64,000 nucleotides of DNA from Candidatus Pantoea gossypiicola (GCF_008632075.1 NZ_VWVM01000018.1:1-64000), one strand, 5' to 3'. Numbered from the stretch's first letter, positions 25,154 through 34,843 are shown. Numbers and translations are program-made. The notes: generated by a model from the sequence alone, not told the origin.

Positions 25154-25687
25154 ATGTCTGATCTGATTACTGTAGCTCGCCCCTACGCCAAAGCAGCTTT
25201 TGACTTTGCTGTTGAGCATCAAAGTATTGAACGCTGGCAACAGATGCTGGCGTTTGCCGCAGAAGTGGCTCGCAATGAACAGATGGCTGATCTTCTCTCC
25301 GGTGCATTAGCACCTGAAGCGCTGGCAGCGTCGTTTAACGCAGTCTGTGGTGATCAACTGGATGAACCCGCGCAGAACCTGATTAAGGTGATGGCGGAAA
25401 ACGGACGTTTGACAGCGCTTCCGGCTGTACTGGCCCAATACATCGAACTGCGTGACGCTCATGAAGCCACCGCTGAAGTTGATGTTATCTCCGCCAGTAC
25501 GCTGAGTGACGACCAGCTGAATAAAATCAGCGCCGCGATGGAAAAACGTCTGTCACGCAAAGTTAAGCTGAATTGCAAAATTGATAAGTCTGTGATGGCA
25601 GGCGTGATCATCCGTTCGGGTGATCTGGTTATTGATGGCAGCGTACGCGGCCGTCTTGACCGTCTGGCTGACGTCTTGCAGTCTTAA
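25154..25687 (+). CDS. atpH: ATP synthase F1 subunit delta
   Basis: A 177-residue F1 subunit linking the top of the alpha3beta3 hexamer to subunit b. The N-terminal helical domain starts LITVARPYAKAAFDFA. The C-terminal part contains KLNCKIDKSVMAGVIIRSGDLVIDGSVR (split here: VMAGVIIRSGD is the family signature), ending GRLDRLADVL. A strong Shine-Dalgarno AAGGAGGGAGG precedes the start. Confidence 0.97.
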   Translation: MSDLITVARPYAKAAFDFAVEHQSIERWQQMLAFAAEVARNEQMADLLSGALAPEALAASFNAVCGDQLDEPAQNLIKVMAENGRLTALPAVLAQYIELRDAHEATAEVDVISASTLSDDQLNKISAAMEKRLSRKVKLNCKIDKSVMAGVIIRSGDLVIDGSVRGRLDRLADVLQS

Positions 25688-25701
25688 GGGGACTGGAGCA
25701 T

Positions 25702-27243
25702 ATGCAACTGAATTCCACCGAAATCAGCGAACTGATCAAGCAGCGCATTGCTCAGTTCAATGTCGTGAGCGAAGCTCACAACGAAGGTACGATTGTTTCT
25801 GTAAGTGACGGTATCATCCGCGTACACGGCCTGGCCGATGTCATGCAGGGTGAGATGATTGCCCTGCCGGGTAACCGTTACGCTATCGCCCTGAACCTCG
25901 AGCGTGACTCGGTTGGTGCAGTGGTGATGGGTCCTTACGCTGACCTCGCCGAAGGCATGAAGGTTAAGTGTACTGGCCGTATTCTTGAAGTACCGGTAGG
26001 CCGTGGCCTGCTGGGCCGCGTCGTGAACACCCTGGGTGCTCCTATCGACGGTAAAGGCGCAATCGACAACGACGGTTTCTCACCGGTTGAAGTGATTGCG
26101 CCTGGCGTTATCGACCGTCAGTCAGTCGACCAGCCGGTTCAGACCGGTTATAAGTCGGTCGATGCGATGATTCCAATCGGCCGTGGCCAGCGTGAGCTGA
26201 TCATCGGTGACCGTCAGACCGGTAAAACCGCGATGGCGATCGATGCGATCATCAACCAGCGCGACTCAGGCATCAAGTGTGTCTACGTTGCGATTGGTCA
26301 GAAAGCCTCAACCATCTCTAACGTGGTTCGTAAGCTGGAAGAGCATGGCGCACTGCAGAACACCATCGTTGTTGTGGCGTCTGCTTCTGAATCAGCTGCA
26401 CTGCAGTATCTCTCTCCGTACGCAGGTTGTGCGATGGGCGAATACTTCCGTGACCGTGGTGAAGACGCGCTGATCGTATACGATGACCTCTCCAAACAGG
26501 CTATCGCTTACCGTCAAATTTCTCTTCTGCTGCGCCGTCCACCAGGCCGTGAAGCGTTCCCTGGCGACGTGTTCTATCTCCACTCCCGTCTGCTGGAACG
26601 TGCATCACGCGTAAGCGCTGAATATGTTGAGCGTTTCACCAATGGCGCGGTGACAGGTAAAACCGGTTCACTGACCGCGCTGCCGATCATCGAAACTCAG
26701 GCGGGCGACGTTTCTGCGTTCGTTCCGACCAACGTAATCTCGATTACTGACGGTCAGATCTTCCTGGAATCGAACCTGTTTAACTCCGGTATTCGTCCGG
26801 CCGTTAACCCAGGTATTTCGGTATCCCGCGTAGGTGGTGCTGCACAGACCAAGATCATCAAGAAACTGTCCGGTGGTATCCGTACCGCGCTGGCACAGTA
26901 TCGTGAACTGGCGGCGTTCTCGCAGTTCGCATCTGATCTGGATGATGCTACCCGCAAACAGCTGAGCCACGGTCAGAAAGTGACCGAGCTGCTGAAGCAG
27001 AAACAGTATGCGCCGATGTCTGTCGCGCAGCAGGGTCTGGTTCTGTTCGCTGCAGAGCGTGGCTACCTGAACGACGTTGAACTGGCAAAAATTGGCAGCT
27101 TCGAAGCTGCACTGCTAGCCTTCGCCGATCGCGACCACGCTGAGCTGATGGCTGAAATCAACCAGTCGGGTAACTTTAACAACGATATCGAAGCGAAGCT
27201 GAAAGGCCTGATCGATACGTTTAAAGCAACCCAGTCCTGGTAA
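25702..27243 (+). CDS. atpA: ATP synthase F1 subunit alpha
   Basis: A 513-residue regulatory nucleotide-binding subunit of F1, the same length as E. coli. The P-loop is GDRQTGKTA (about 169-177). The arginine finger lies in the conserved NPGISVSRVGGAAQ segment (about 370). VYDDLSKQA and LLRRPPGREA are typical alpha-subunit blocks. It lies 14 bp downstream of atpH and is followed by atpG. Confidence 0.98.
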   Translation: MQLNSTEISELIKQRIAQFNVVSEAHNEGTIVSVSDGIIRVHGLADVMQGEMIALPGNRYAIALNLERDSVGAVVMGPYADLAEGMKVKCTGRILEVPVGRGLLGRVVNTLGAPIDGKGAIDNDGFSPVEVIAPGVIDRQSVDQPVQTGYKSVDAMIPIGRGQRELIIGDRQTGKTAMAIDAIINQRDSGIKCVYVAIGQKASTISNVVRKLEEHGALQNTIVVVASASESAALQYLSPYAGCAMGEYFRDRGEDALIVYDDLSKQAIAYRQISLLLRRPPGREAFPGDVFYLHSRLLERASRVSAEYVERFTNGAVTGKTGSLTALPIIETQAGDVSAFVPTNVISITDGQIFLESNLFNSGIRPAVNPGISVSRVGGAAQTKIIKKLSGGIRTALAQYRELAAFSQFASDLDDATRKQLSHGQKVTELLKQKQYAPMSVAQQGLVLFAAERGYLNDVELAKIGSFEAALLAFADRDHAELMAEINQSGNFNNDIEAKLKGLIDTFKATQSW

Positions 27244-27295
27244 TGTCTGGCGGCTTGTCTGAAAAGGCAGGCCGCAAGGCTTTGAGGAGAAGCTA

Positions 27296-28162
27296 ATGGC
27301 CGGCGCAAAAGAGATACGAAGCAAGATTGGAAGCGTGAAAAACACGCAGAAGATCACCAAAGCGATGGAAATGGTCGCCGCCTCCAAGATGCGTAAAACG
27401 CAGGAACGCATGGCGGCCAGCCGTCCGTATGCAGACACCATGCGCAAAGTGATTGGTCACCTTGCGTTGGGTAATCTGGAATACAAGCACCCTTACCTGG
27501 AACAGCGCGACGTCAAGCGCGTCGGCTACCTGGTCGTTTCTACAGACCGCGGGCTTTGTGGTGGTTTGAACATTAACCTGTTCAAAAAATTACTGGCGGA
27601 TATGAAGTCCTGGTCCGATAAAGGCGTGCAGAGCGATCTGTCGATTATCGGTTCAAAAGGGGCGTCATTCTTCAGTGCTGTGGGTGGCAACATTGTGGCG
27701 CAAGTCAGCGGAATGGGTGATAAACCTGCCTTGTCTGATCTGATTGGCCCGGTAAAAGTGATGTTGCAGGCTTATGATGAAGGCCGCATCGACAAACTGA
27801 TGATCGTCAGTAACAAATTCAATAACACCATGTCTCAGACTCCGACCATCACCCAACTGCTGCCGTTAGCGCCAGCGGAAGGTGAAGAAGAGATGAAGGC
27901 GAAGACCTGGGATTACCTGTACGAACCCGATCCGAAAGCGCTGCTGGATACCCTGCTGCGTCGTTATGTCGAATCGCAGGTTTATCAGGGTGTGGTGGAA
28001 AATCTGGCCAGTGAGCAGGCTGCACGTATGGTGGCGATGAAAGCCGCAACCGACAACGGCGGAAATCTGATCAAAGAGCTGCAGTTGGTATACAACAAAG
28101 CTCGTCAGGCCAGCATCACCCAGGAACTTACCGAGATCGTCTCGGGGGCCTCCGCGGTTTAA
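27296..28162 (+). CDS. atpG: ATP synthase F1 subunit gamma
   Basis: A 288-residue central-stalk subunit. Long N- and C-terminal helices form the rotating coiled coil: MAGAKEIRSKIGSVKNTQKI at the start and ITQELTEIVSGASAV at the end, the latter being the family signature. The internal domain includes STDRGLCGGLNIN. It couples c-ring rotation to catalysis. The start ATG 27296 follows GAGGAG closely. Confidence 0.97.
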   Translation: MAGAKEIRSKIGSVKNTQKITKAMEMVAASKMRKTQERMAASRPYADTMRKVIGHLALGNLEYKHPYLEQRDVKRVGYLVVSTDRGLCGGLNINLFKKLLADMKSWSDKGVQSDLSIIGSKGASFFSAVGGNIVAQVSGMGDKPALSDLIGPVKVMLQAYDEGRIDKLMIVSNKFNNTMSQTPTITQLLPLAPAEGEEEMKAKTWDYLYEPDPKALLDTLLRRYVESQVYQGVVENLASEQAARMVAMKAATDNGGNLIKELQLVYNKARQASITQELTEIVSGASAV

Positions 28163-28192
28163 CCAGGTTTGGAATTAGGTAGAGGATTCAAG

Positions 28193-29590
28193 ATGGCAAC
28201 TGGAAAGATTGTCCAGATTATCGGCGCCGTTGTTGACGTCGAATTCCCTCAGGACGCGGTACCGCAAGTGTACAGCGCCCTTGAGGTGATGAATGGTGAT
28301 GCGCGTCTGGTGCTGGAAGTGCAGCAGCAGCTCGGCGGCGGCGTAGTTCGTACCATCGCAATGGGTACGTCTGACGGCCTGAAGCGTGGTCTGAACGTCA
28401 ACGACCTGCAGAAACCGATTCAGGTTCCGGTCGGTAAAGCGACCCTGGGCCGTATCATGAACGTTCTCGGCGAGCCTATCGACATGAAAGGCGAGCTGAA
28501 AGAAGAAGATGGCAGCGCAGTAGAGATCGCCTCTATTCACCGCGCAGCGCCTTCTTATGAAGATCAGTCTAACTCGCAGGAACTGCTGGAAACCGGCATC
28601 AAGGTTATCGACCTGATGTGTCCGTTTGCCAAAGGCGGTAAAGTCGGTCTGTTCGGTGGTGCGGGTGTCGGTAAAACCGTCAACATGATGGAACTGATCC
28701 GTAACATCGCAGCTGAACACTCAGGTTACTCTGTGTTTGCTGGTGTGGGTGAGCGTACTCGTGAGGGTAACGACTTCTACCACGAAATGACTGACTCAAA
28801 TGTTATCGATAAAGTTGCGCTGGTCTATGGCCAGATGAACGAGCCGCCGGGTAACCGTCTGCGCGTTGCACTGACCGGTCTGACCATGGCGGAAAAATTC
28901 CGTGATGAAGGCCGCGACGTTCTGCTGTTCATCGATAACATCTACCGTTATACCCTGGCCGGTACAGAAGTTTCTGCACTGCTGGGTCGTATGCCATCTG
29001 CGGTAGGTTACCAGCCAACGCTGGCAGAAGAGATGGGTGTGTTGCAGGAGCGTATTACCTCCACCAAGACCGGTTCAATCACCTCCGTACAGGCCGTTTA
29101 CGTTCCTGCGGATGACCTGACTGACCCGTCACCAGCAACCACCTTTGCGCACTTAGACTCAACGGTAACGCTGAGCCGTCAGATCGCCTCTCTGGGTATC
29201 TACCCGGCCGTTGACCCGCTGGATTCTACCAGCCGTCAGCTGGATCCGCTGGTTGTCGGTCAGGAACACTATGATGTTGCGCGTGGCGTTCAGTCACTGC
29301 TGCAGCGTTATCAGGAACTGAAAGACATCATCGCCATCCTCGGTATGGATGAGCTGTCTGAAGAAGACAAACTGCTGGTGGCACGCGCGCGTAAGATTCA
29401 GCGCTTCCTGTCTCAGCCGTTCTTCGTTGCGGAAGTATTCACCGGTTCACCGGGTAAATACGTTTCCCTGAAAGACACTATCCGTGGCTTTAAAGGCATC
29501 ATGGAAGGTGAGTTTGACCACCTGCCAGAGCAGGCCTTCTACATGGTTGGTGCCATCGAAGAAGCCGTGGAAAAAGCGAAGAAACTGTAA
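28193..29590 (+). CDS. atpD: ATP synthase F1 subunit beta
   Basis: A 465-residue catalytic subunit. The P-loop is GGAGVGKTV (about 155), the catalytic glutamate is in GERTREGND, and the DELSEED sequence that contacts gamma is present as MDELSEEDK. It is slightly longer than E. coli AtpD (460). The start is ATG 28193 (MATGKIVQIIGAVVDVEF) after AGAGGA; the frame from 28169 includes non-homologous residues. Confidence 0.97.
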   Translation: MATGKIVQIIGAVVDVEFPQDAVPQVYSALEVMNGDARLVLEVQQQLGGGVVRTIAMGTSDGLKRGLNVNDLQKPIQVPVGKATLGRIMNVLGEPIDMKGELKEEDGSAVEIASIHRAAPSYEDQSNSQELLETGIKVIDLMCPFAKGGKVGLFGGAGVGKTVNMMELIRNIAAEHSGYSVFAGVGERTREGNDFYHEMTDSNVIDKVALVYGQMNEPPGNRLRVALTGLTMAEKFRDEGRDVLLFIDNIYRYTLAGTEVSALLGRMPSAVGYQPTLAEEMGVLQERITSTKTGSITSVQAVYVPADDLTDPSPATTFAHLDSTVTLSRQIASLGIYPAVDPLDSTSRQLDPLVVGQEHYDVARGVQSLLQRYQELKDIIAILGMDELSEEDKLLVARARKIQRFLSQPFFVAEVFTGSPGKYVSLKDTIRGFKGIMEGEFDHLPEQAFYMVGAIEEAVEKAKKL

Positions 29591-29614
29591 TAACGGTTTC
29601 CCGGGAGGAAGATT

Positions 29615-30034
29615 ATGGCTATGACTTATCACCTGGATGTGGTCAGCGCAGAGGAGCAGTTGTTCTCTGGTCTGGTACAGAAAATTCAGGTGTCAGGTAG
29701 CGAAGGTGAACTGGGGATTTTCCCTGGCCATGCGCCGCTGCTGACTGCCATTAAGCCTGGAATGATCCGTATCGTGAAACAGCACGGCGAAGAGGAGTAT
29801 ATTTACCTCTCTGGCGGCGTGCTGGAAGTGCAACCGGGCAGCAGCACCGTTCTGGCCGATACCGCGATTCGCGGTACCGATCTGGACGAAGCGCGTGCTC
29901 TGGAAGCAAAACGCAAAGCAGAAGAGCACATGAACAGCAGCCACGGCGACGTGGACTATGCTCAGGCCTCTGCCGAGCTGGCGAAAGCCATTGCTAAACT
30001 GCGCGTGATCGAACTGACCAAAAAAGCGATGTAA
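29615..30034 (+). CDS. atpC: ATP synthase F1 subunit epsilon
   Basis: A 139-residue subunit, the same length as E. coli, with an N-terminal beta barrel (MAMTYHLDVVSAEEQLFSG, then GELGIFPGHAPLLT) and a C-terminal helical hairpin able to inhibit ATP hydrolysis. The last gene of atpIBEFHAGDC, it follows atpD by 24 bp and is closed by an intrinsic terminator 20 bp downstream. Confidence 0.97.
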   Translation: MAMTYHLDVVSAEEQLFSGLVQKIQVSGSEGELGIFPGHAPLLTAIKPGMIRIVKQHGEEEYIYLSGGVLEVQPGSSTVLADTAIRGTDLDEARALEAKRKAEEHMNSSHGDVDYAQASAELAKAIAKLRVIELTKKAM

Positions 30035-30053
30035 TCCAGCTTTATGCGTCACG

Positions 30054-30084
30054 AAATGCCAGCCCTCGGGCTGGCATTTTTTTT
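30054..30084 (+). terminator. Rho-independent terminator of the atp operon
   Basis: ATGCCAGCCC-TC-GGGCTGGCAT is a strong stem with a very short loop, followed by eight T residues. It closes the atp operon before glmU. Confidence 0.94.
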
Positions 30085-30194
30085 GTCTGCAACGCCCGAT
30101 CTGCCTGTCCGCCTAATTTCGGCCTGAGAAAAATGTAGTAATCTCAACCCCAAACCGTTTTACTTTCACCCGTAAAAATTCACTCAGGATAGTT

Positions 30195-31565
30195 ATGTCT
30201 AACAGTGCGATGAGTGTGGTGATTCTTGCTGCTGGCAAGGGCACCCGTATGTATTCCGATCTGCCTAAAGTTCTGCATACGCTGGCAGGCAAACCGATGG
30301 TTCAGCACGTCATTGATGCTGCCAAAGGGCTGGGCGCACAGCAGGTGCATCTGGTTTATGGTCACGGCGGTGACCGCCTGAAAGCGACACTTACCGACAG
30401 CACGCTGAACTGGGTGCTGCAGGCCGAGCAGCTCGGCACTGGCCACGCCATGCAGCAGGCCGCGCCTGCTTTTGCCGATGATGAAGATATCATGATGCTT
30501 TACGGCGACGTGCCGCTGATCACTCAGGCGACATTACAGCGCCTGCGCGAAGCAAAACCGCAGGGTGGCATCGGCTTACTCACCGTGGTACTGGATGACC
30601 CGACCGGCTATGGCCGCATTGTGCGCGAGAACGACACCATCACCGGCATTATCGAACAGAAAGATGCCACCCCGGCGCAGCTCACCATTAAAGAGATCAA
30701 CACTGGTATTCTGATCGCCAACGGCGGCGATTTAAAACGCTGGCTGTCACAGCTCACCAACAACAATGCACAGGGTGAGTATTACATCACCGATATTATC
30801 GCGCTGGCGCATCAGGAAGGTCGGGTAATCAACGCAGTCCATCCGGCACGCATCAGCGAAACCGATGGCGTAAATAACCGTCTGCAGCTGGCGACATTAG
30901 AACGCACTTACCAGGCTGAACAGGCGGAAAAACTGCTGCTGGCTGGCGTGATGCTGCGCGATCCGGCGCGGTTTGACCTGCGCGGGACGCTGGCGCATGG
31001 ACGGGATGTGGAGATCGACACCAACGTCATTATTGAAGGCCAGGTTACGCTGGGTTCGCGCGTTAAAATCGGTGCGGGCTGCATCATCAAAAACAGCGTG
31101 ATTGGCGATGATTGTGAAATCAGCCCCTATACGGTAATCGAGGATGCACATCTCGCCACCGCCTGCACCGTCGGGCCATTTGCCCGTCTGCGCCCGGGCA
31201 GCGAGCTGGCACACGCCGCTCACGTGGGCAACTTCGTTGAAATGAAGAAAGCGCGTCTGGGTAAGGGATCGAAAGCGGGTCACCTCTCTTATCTGGGTGA
31301 TGCGGAGATTGGCGACAACGTGAACATCGGTGCAGGCACCATCACCTGCAACTACGATGGCGCGAATAAATTCAAAACCGTGATTGGCGATGACGTCTTT
31401 GTCGGCTCAGATACGCAGCTGGTGGCCCCGGTCAGCGTCGCGGCAGGCGCTACCATTGCGGCAGGCACCACCATCATGAAAGATGTGACCGAAGCCGGTC
31501 TGGTCTATAACCGTAAAGAACAGAATCACAAAGCGGACTGGCAGCGTCCGGTGAAGAAAAAATAA
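30195..31565 (+). CDS. glmU: Bifunctional GlmU: GlcN-1-P acetyltransferase / GlcNAc-1-P uridylyltransferase
   Basis: A 456-residue enzyme, the same length as E. coli, that makes UDP-N-acetylglucosamine for peptidoglycan and LPS. The N-terminal pyrophosphorylase has LAAGKGTRMYSDLPKVLH (about 11-28) and MLYGDVPLIT. The C-terminal left-handed beta helix has hexapeptide repeats (about 250-430), including VEMKKARLGKGSKAGHLSY and GAGTITCNYDGANK with acetyl-CoA-site residues. It lies upstream of glmS, probably co-transcribed. Confidence 0.97.
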   Translation: MSNSAMSVVILAAGKGTRMYSDLPKVLHTLAGKPMVQHVIDAAKGLGAQQVHLVYGHGGDRLKATLTDSTLNWVLQAEQLGTGHAMQQAAPAFADDEDIMMLYGDVPLITQATLQRLREAKPQGGIGLLTVVLDDPTGYGRIVRENDTITGIIEQKDATPAQLTIKEINTGILIANGGDLKRWLSQLTNNNAQGEYYITDIIALAHQEGRVINAVHPARISETDGVNNRLQLATLERTYQAEQAEKLLLAGVMLRDPARFDLRGTLAHGRDVEIDTNVIIEGQVTLGSRVKIGAGCIIKNSVIGDDCEISPYTVIEDAHLATACTVGPFARLRPGSELAHAAHVGNFVEMKKARLGKGSKAGHLSYLGDAEIGDNVNIGAGTITCNYDGANKFKTVIGDDVFVGSDTQLVAPVSVAAGATIAAGTTIMKDVTEAGLVYNRKEQNHKADWQRPVKKK

Positions 31566-31573
31566 ATTTTTAA

Positions 31574-31594
31574 CGGCCCGCTTTATGCGGGCCG
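31574..31594 (+). repeat. Hairpin in the glmU-glmS gap
   Basis: CGGCCCGC-TTTAT-GCGGGCCG forms an 8-bp stem just after glmU. It lacks a U-run, so it may protect or process the glmUS transcript rather than end it. In E. coli the glmUS mRNA is cut near the glmU stop by RNase E and the glmS part is controlled by the small RNA GlmZ. Confidence 0.55.
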
Positions 31595-31718
31595 ATGCAG
31601 TGCAGTGCCAAAACTATAATCCCCACTCTCTACAAGGCTCGGGGAACCGGCAAAGCCGGATATCAGGTCGCATGACAACAGAAGTGGCGAAAAGCCATGT
31701 AGTCAGGAAAACATCATT

Positions 31719-33548
31719 ATGTGTGGAATTGTTGGTGCAGTAGCGCAACGCGATATCGCAGAGATTCTGCTGGAAGGTCTGCGTCGTCTTGAATATCGCG
31801 GATATGATTCGGCCGGTCTGGCCGTAGTCGATCGTCAGGGGCACGTCACGCGCCTGCGGCGGTTAGGGAAAGTGCAGAAACTGGCGGAAGCCGCTGAACA
31901 GCAGCCGCTGATTGGTGGCACCGGCATCGCGCACACGCGCTGGGCAACCCATGGCGAGCCGTCCGAAGCGAATGCGCATCCGCACGTCTCAGAGAACATC
32001 ATCATCGTGCACAACGGCATCATTGAAAACCATGAGCCGCTGCGTGCTGAGCTGATTGAACGCGGCTATGTCTTTGCCTCTGAAACCGACACCGAAGTGG
32101 TGGCGCATCTGGTTCACTGGGAGCAGAAGCAGGGTGGATCGCTGCGTGACGTGGTGCTGCGCGTGATCCCGCAGCTGCGCGGTGCCTATGGCATGGTCAT
32201 CATGGACAGCCGCGATCCTTCACGGCTGGTGGCGGCCCGTTCCGGCAGCCCGCTGGTGATTGGCCGTGGAATGGGTGAAAACTTTATCGCCTCCGATCAG
32301 CTGGCGCTGCTGCCGGTCACCCGTCGCTTCATCTATCTGGAAGAGGGCGATATCGCCGAGATCAGCCGCCGCGACGTGACGGTAATCGATCGTGAAGGCA
32401 ACAGCGTGACGCGCGCCGAGATTGAGTCGAACCTGCAATATGATGCCGGTGACAAAGGCATTTACCGTCACTACATGCAGAAAGAGATCTATGAACAGCC
32501 GATGGCGCTGAAAAGTACCCTGAGCGGTCGCTTCAGCCAGGGGCAGGTGGATCTCAGCGAGCTGGGTGCGGGTGCCGAGGCGCTGCTGAGCCAGGTCGAA
32601 CATATCCAGATTATCGCCTGCGGCACCTCCTATAACTCTGGCATGGTGTCACGCTACTGGTTTGAGTCGCTGGCCAATATCCCCTGTGATGTTGAGATCG
32701 CCTCGGAGTTCCGCTACCGCAAGTCAGCGGTGCGCAAAAACAGCCTGCTGATCACCCTGTCGCAGTCGGGCGAGACCGCCGACACTCTGGCGGCGCTGCG
32801 CCTCTCGAAAGAGCTGGGTTACCTGGGATCGCTGGCGGTCTGCAACGTGGCCGGTTCGTCACTGGTGCGCGAGTCGGACCTGGCGCTGATGACCAAAGCG
32901 GGCACTGAAATCGGCGTCGCGTCGACCAAGGCGTTCACCACGCAGCTCGCCGTCCTGCTGATGCTGGTGGCAAAACTGGGCCGACTGAAAGGAATGTCTG
33001 CGGAGACTGAGCATGGAATCGTTCATGCCCTGCAGGCGCTGCCGAACCGGATTGAGCAGATGCTGGCGCAGGATAAGCTGATTGAGAATCTGGCCGAAGG
33101 CTTCTCTGACAAGCATCACGCGCTGTTCCTGGGCCGTGGCGATCAATACCCGATTGCCATGGAAGGGGCGCTGAAGCTCAAGGAGATCTCCTACATTCAT
33201 GCGGAGGCTTACGCCGCAGGCGAGCTGAAACATGGCCCGCTGGCGCTGATTGATGCGGACATGCCGGTGATCGTGGTTGCACCTAATAACGAACTGCTGG
33301 AGAAGCTGAAATCCAACATCGAAGAGGTGCGCGCACGCGGCGGCCTGCTCTATGTGTTTGCCGATCAGGATGCGGGCTTCAGCGACAGTGACGGGATGAA
33401 GATTATCCCGTTGCCGCATGTCGAAGAGGTGATTGCCCCAATCTTCTACACCGTGCCGTTGCAGTTACTTTCCTATCACGTCGCCCTGATCAAAGGCACC
33501 GACGTCGATCAACCTCGTAACCTGGCAAAATCGGTTACTGTGGAATAA
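31719..33548 (+). CDS. glmS: Glutamine-fructose-6-phosphate aminotransferase (isomerizing)
   Basis: A 609-residue enzyme, the E. coli length, that converts fructose 6-phosphate and glutamine to glucosamine 6-phosphate, the first step of amino-sugar synthesis. The N-terminal class II amidotransferase starts MCGIVGAV with the catalytic cysteine right after the initiator Met. Two SIS domains follow with CGTSYNSG, SQSGETADT and the end DQPRNLAKSVTVE. The start ATG 31719 lies about 9 nt after CAGGAAA. The leader before it (31660-31718), CAGAAGTGGCGAAAAGCC, looks like the GlmZ-controlled region of E. coli (inference). Confidence 0.97.
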   Translation: MCGIVGAVAQRDIAEILLEGLRRLEYRGYDSAGLAVVDRQGHVTRLRRLGKVQKLAEAAEQQPLIGGTGIAHTRWATHGEPSEANAHPHVSENIIIVHNGIIENHEPLRAELIERGYVFASETDTEVVAHLVHWEQKQGGSLRDVVLRVIPQLRGAYGMVIMDSRDPSRLVAARSGSPLVIGRGMGENFIASDQLALLPVTRRFIYLEEGDIAEISRRDVTVIDREGNSVTRAEIESNLQYDAGDKGIYRHYMQKEIYEQPMALKSTLSGRFSQGQVDLSELGAGAEALLSQVEHIQIIACGTSYNSGMVSRYWFESLANIPCDVEIASEFRYRKSAVRKNSLLITLSQSGETADTLAALRLSKELGYLGSLAVCNVAGSSLVRESDLALMTKAGTEIGVASTKAFTTQLAVLLMLVAKLGRLKGMSAETEHGIVHALQALPNRIEQMLAQDKLIENLAEGFSDKHHALFLGRGDQYPIAMEGALKLKEISYIHAEAYAAGELKHGPLALIDADMPVIVVAPNNELLEKLKSNIEEVRARGGLLYVFADQDAGFSDSDGMKIIPLPHVEEVIAPIFYTVPLQLLSYHVALIKGTDVDQPRNLAKSVTVE

Positions 33549-33552
33549 CCTG

Positions 33553-33578
33553 GTGGGCCCCGTCGCGGGCCCACTTCA
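33553..33578 (+). terminator. Terminator after glmS
   Basis: GTGGGCCC-CGTCGC-GGGCCCAC is a perfect 8-bp GC stem 5 bp after the glmS stop, with a short T-containing tail (TTCATT). Likely a moderate intrinsic terminator. Confidence 0.7.
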
Positions 33579-33588
33579 TTCTGGCCCT

Positions 33589-33643
33589 CTGTCATATAAC
33601 TGTCACATTTCGTACATTTCACTGTCATCAAACTGTCCTATTT
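33589..33643 (+). promoter_or_regulatory. PhoB box array of the pst operon
   Basis: Five 11-bp units run in register: CTGTCATATAA, CTGTCACATTT, CGTACATTTCA, CTGTCATCAAA, CTGTCCTATTT. Units 1-2 and 4-5 are two near-consensus Pho boxes, and unit 3 is degenerate. In enterobacteria PhoB dimers bind such direct repeats in place of a -35 element and activate pstS under phosphate limitation. Confidence 0.92.
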
Positions 33644-33713
33644 TCCCTCCTGCAGCAATCACTGACACTTACTAAAACGGCCCCGAGCCTGACTTTTCTC
33701 CCCTGGAGGGAAT

Positions 33714-34757
33714 ATGACACTGATGCGTAGCACCGTAGCCCGAATCCTCGCCACTACCTTCGCCGTAAGCGCGGTATCTGCTTTTGCGGCCACCGATCTG
33801 ACTGGCGCAGGCGGGACGTTCCCGGCGCCGGTTTATGCCAAGTGGGCAGCAGAATATCAGCAAGCCACCGGTAGCAAAATTAACTACCAGGGTATCGGTT
33901 CATCTGGCGGCGTGAAACAGATCATCGCCAAAACCGTCGATTTTGGTGCGTCCGATGCACCAATGAAAGATGAAGATCTGCAGAAAAATGGCCTGTTCCA
34001 GTTCCCTACCGTCATCGGTGGCGTGGTACTGGCGGTTAACCTGCCGGGTATCAAGTCAGGTCAGCTGACGCTGGATGGCAAAACCGTCGGTGATATCTAC
34101 CTCGGCACCATCAAAAAGTGGAACGACCCGGCGATCGCCAAACTTAACCCGGGCGTAAAACTGCCAGAGACCAACATCAACGTGGTGCGTCGCGCTGACG
34201 GTTCAGGCACCTCGTTCGTCTTCACCAGCTATCTGGCGAAGGTAAACCAGGACTGGAACAGCAAAATCGGTAAAGGCAACACCGTTAACTGGCCGGTAGG
34301 TTTGGGCGGTAAAGGCAACGACGGCGTCGCCGCCTTTGTTCAGCGTCTGCCGGGTTCTATCGGCTACGTGGAATATGCCTACGCCAAACAGAATAACCTG
34401 ACCTACACCAAACTGATCGATGCCGATGGTAAAGCGGTCGCGCCGAGCGAAACCAGCTTCAGTAATGCTGCGAAAGGCGCTGACTGGAGCAAGTCGTTCG
34501 CGCAGGATCTGACCTTCCAGAAGGGCGCGGATGCCTGGCCTATCTCCTCAACCACCTTCATCCTGATCTACAAGGATCAGGCGAATGCGGCTAAGGGCGC
34601 TGAAGTGCTGAAGTTCTTCGACTGGGCTTACAAAAGCGGCAGCAAAACTGCTACAGCGCTGGACTATGCTGCGCTGCCAGAGAGCGTGACCGAGCAGATT
34701 CGCGCCGCCTGGAAAGCCAACATCAAAGACAGTTCTGGTAAAGCGCTTTATCAGTAA
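33714..34757 (+). CDS. pstS: Phosphate ABC transporter periplasmic binding protein
   Basis: A 347-residue high-affinity phosphate receptor. The signal peptide ends near residue 25 (SAVSAFA), and the mature protein begins ATDLTGAGGTFPAP. Phosphate-contact segments are GAGGTFPAPVY, GSSGGVKQI, DFGASDAPM and RRADGSGTSF. ATG 33714 follows CTGGAGGGAAT, a strong Shine-Dalgarno. The first gene of pstSCAB-phoU, behind the PhoB boxes and followed by two hairpins that probably keep pstS mRNA in excess over the membrane components. Confidence 0.97.
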   Translation: MTLMRSTVARILATTFAVSAVSAFAATDLTGAGGTFPAPVYAKWAAEYQQATGSKINYQGIGSSGGVKQIIAKTVDFGASDAPMKDEDLQKNGLFQFPTVIGGVVLAVNLPGIKSGQLTLDGKTVGDIYLGTIKKWNDPAIAKLNPGVKLPETNINVVRRADGSGTSFVFTSYLAKVNQDWNSKIGKGNTVNWPVGLGGKGNDGVAAFVQRLPGSIGYVEYAYAKQNNLTYTKLIDADGKAVAPSETSFSNAAKGADWSKSFAQDLTFQKGADAWPISSTTFILIYKDQANAAKGAEVLKFFDWAYKSGSKTATALDYAALPESVTEQIRAAWKANIKDSSGKALYQ

Positions 34758-34767
34758 TTGACCGACC

Positions 34768-34816
34768 CTGACCGGACTGCCGTCCGGTCAGACCCAACGG
34801 GCGGCCCATGCCGCCC
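34768..34816 (+). repeat. Two hairpins between pstS and pstC
   Basis: CTGACCGGAC-TGCC-GTCCGGTCAG (34768-34791) is a perfect 10-bp stem with a tetraloop. Shortly after, GGGCGGC and GCCGCCC form a second stem at about 34799-34816. There is no U-run, so these look like mRNA-stabilising barriers protecting the pstS message rather than terminators. Confidence 0.7.
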
Positions 34817-34843
34817 TGATAACCTCTGAAGACTGAGACTTCT

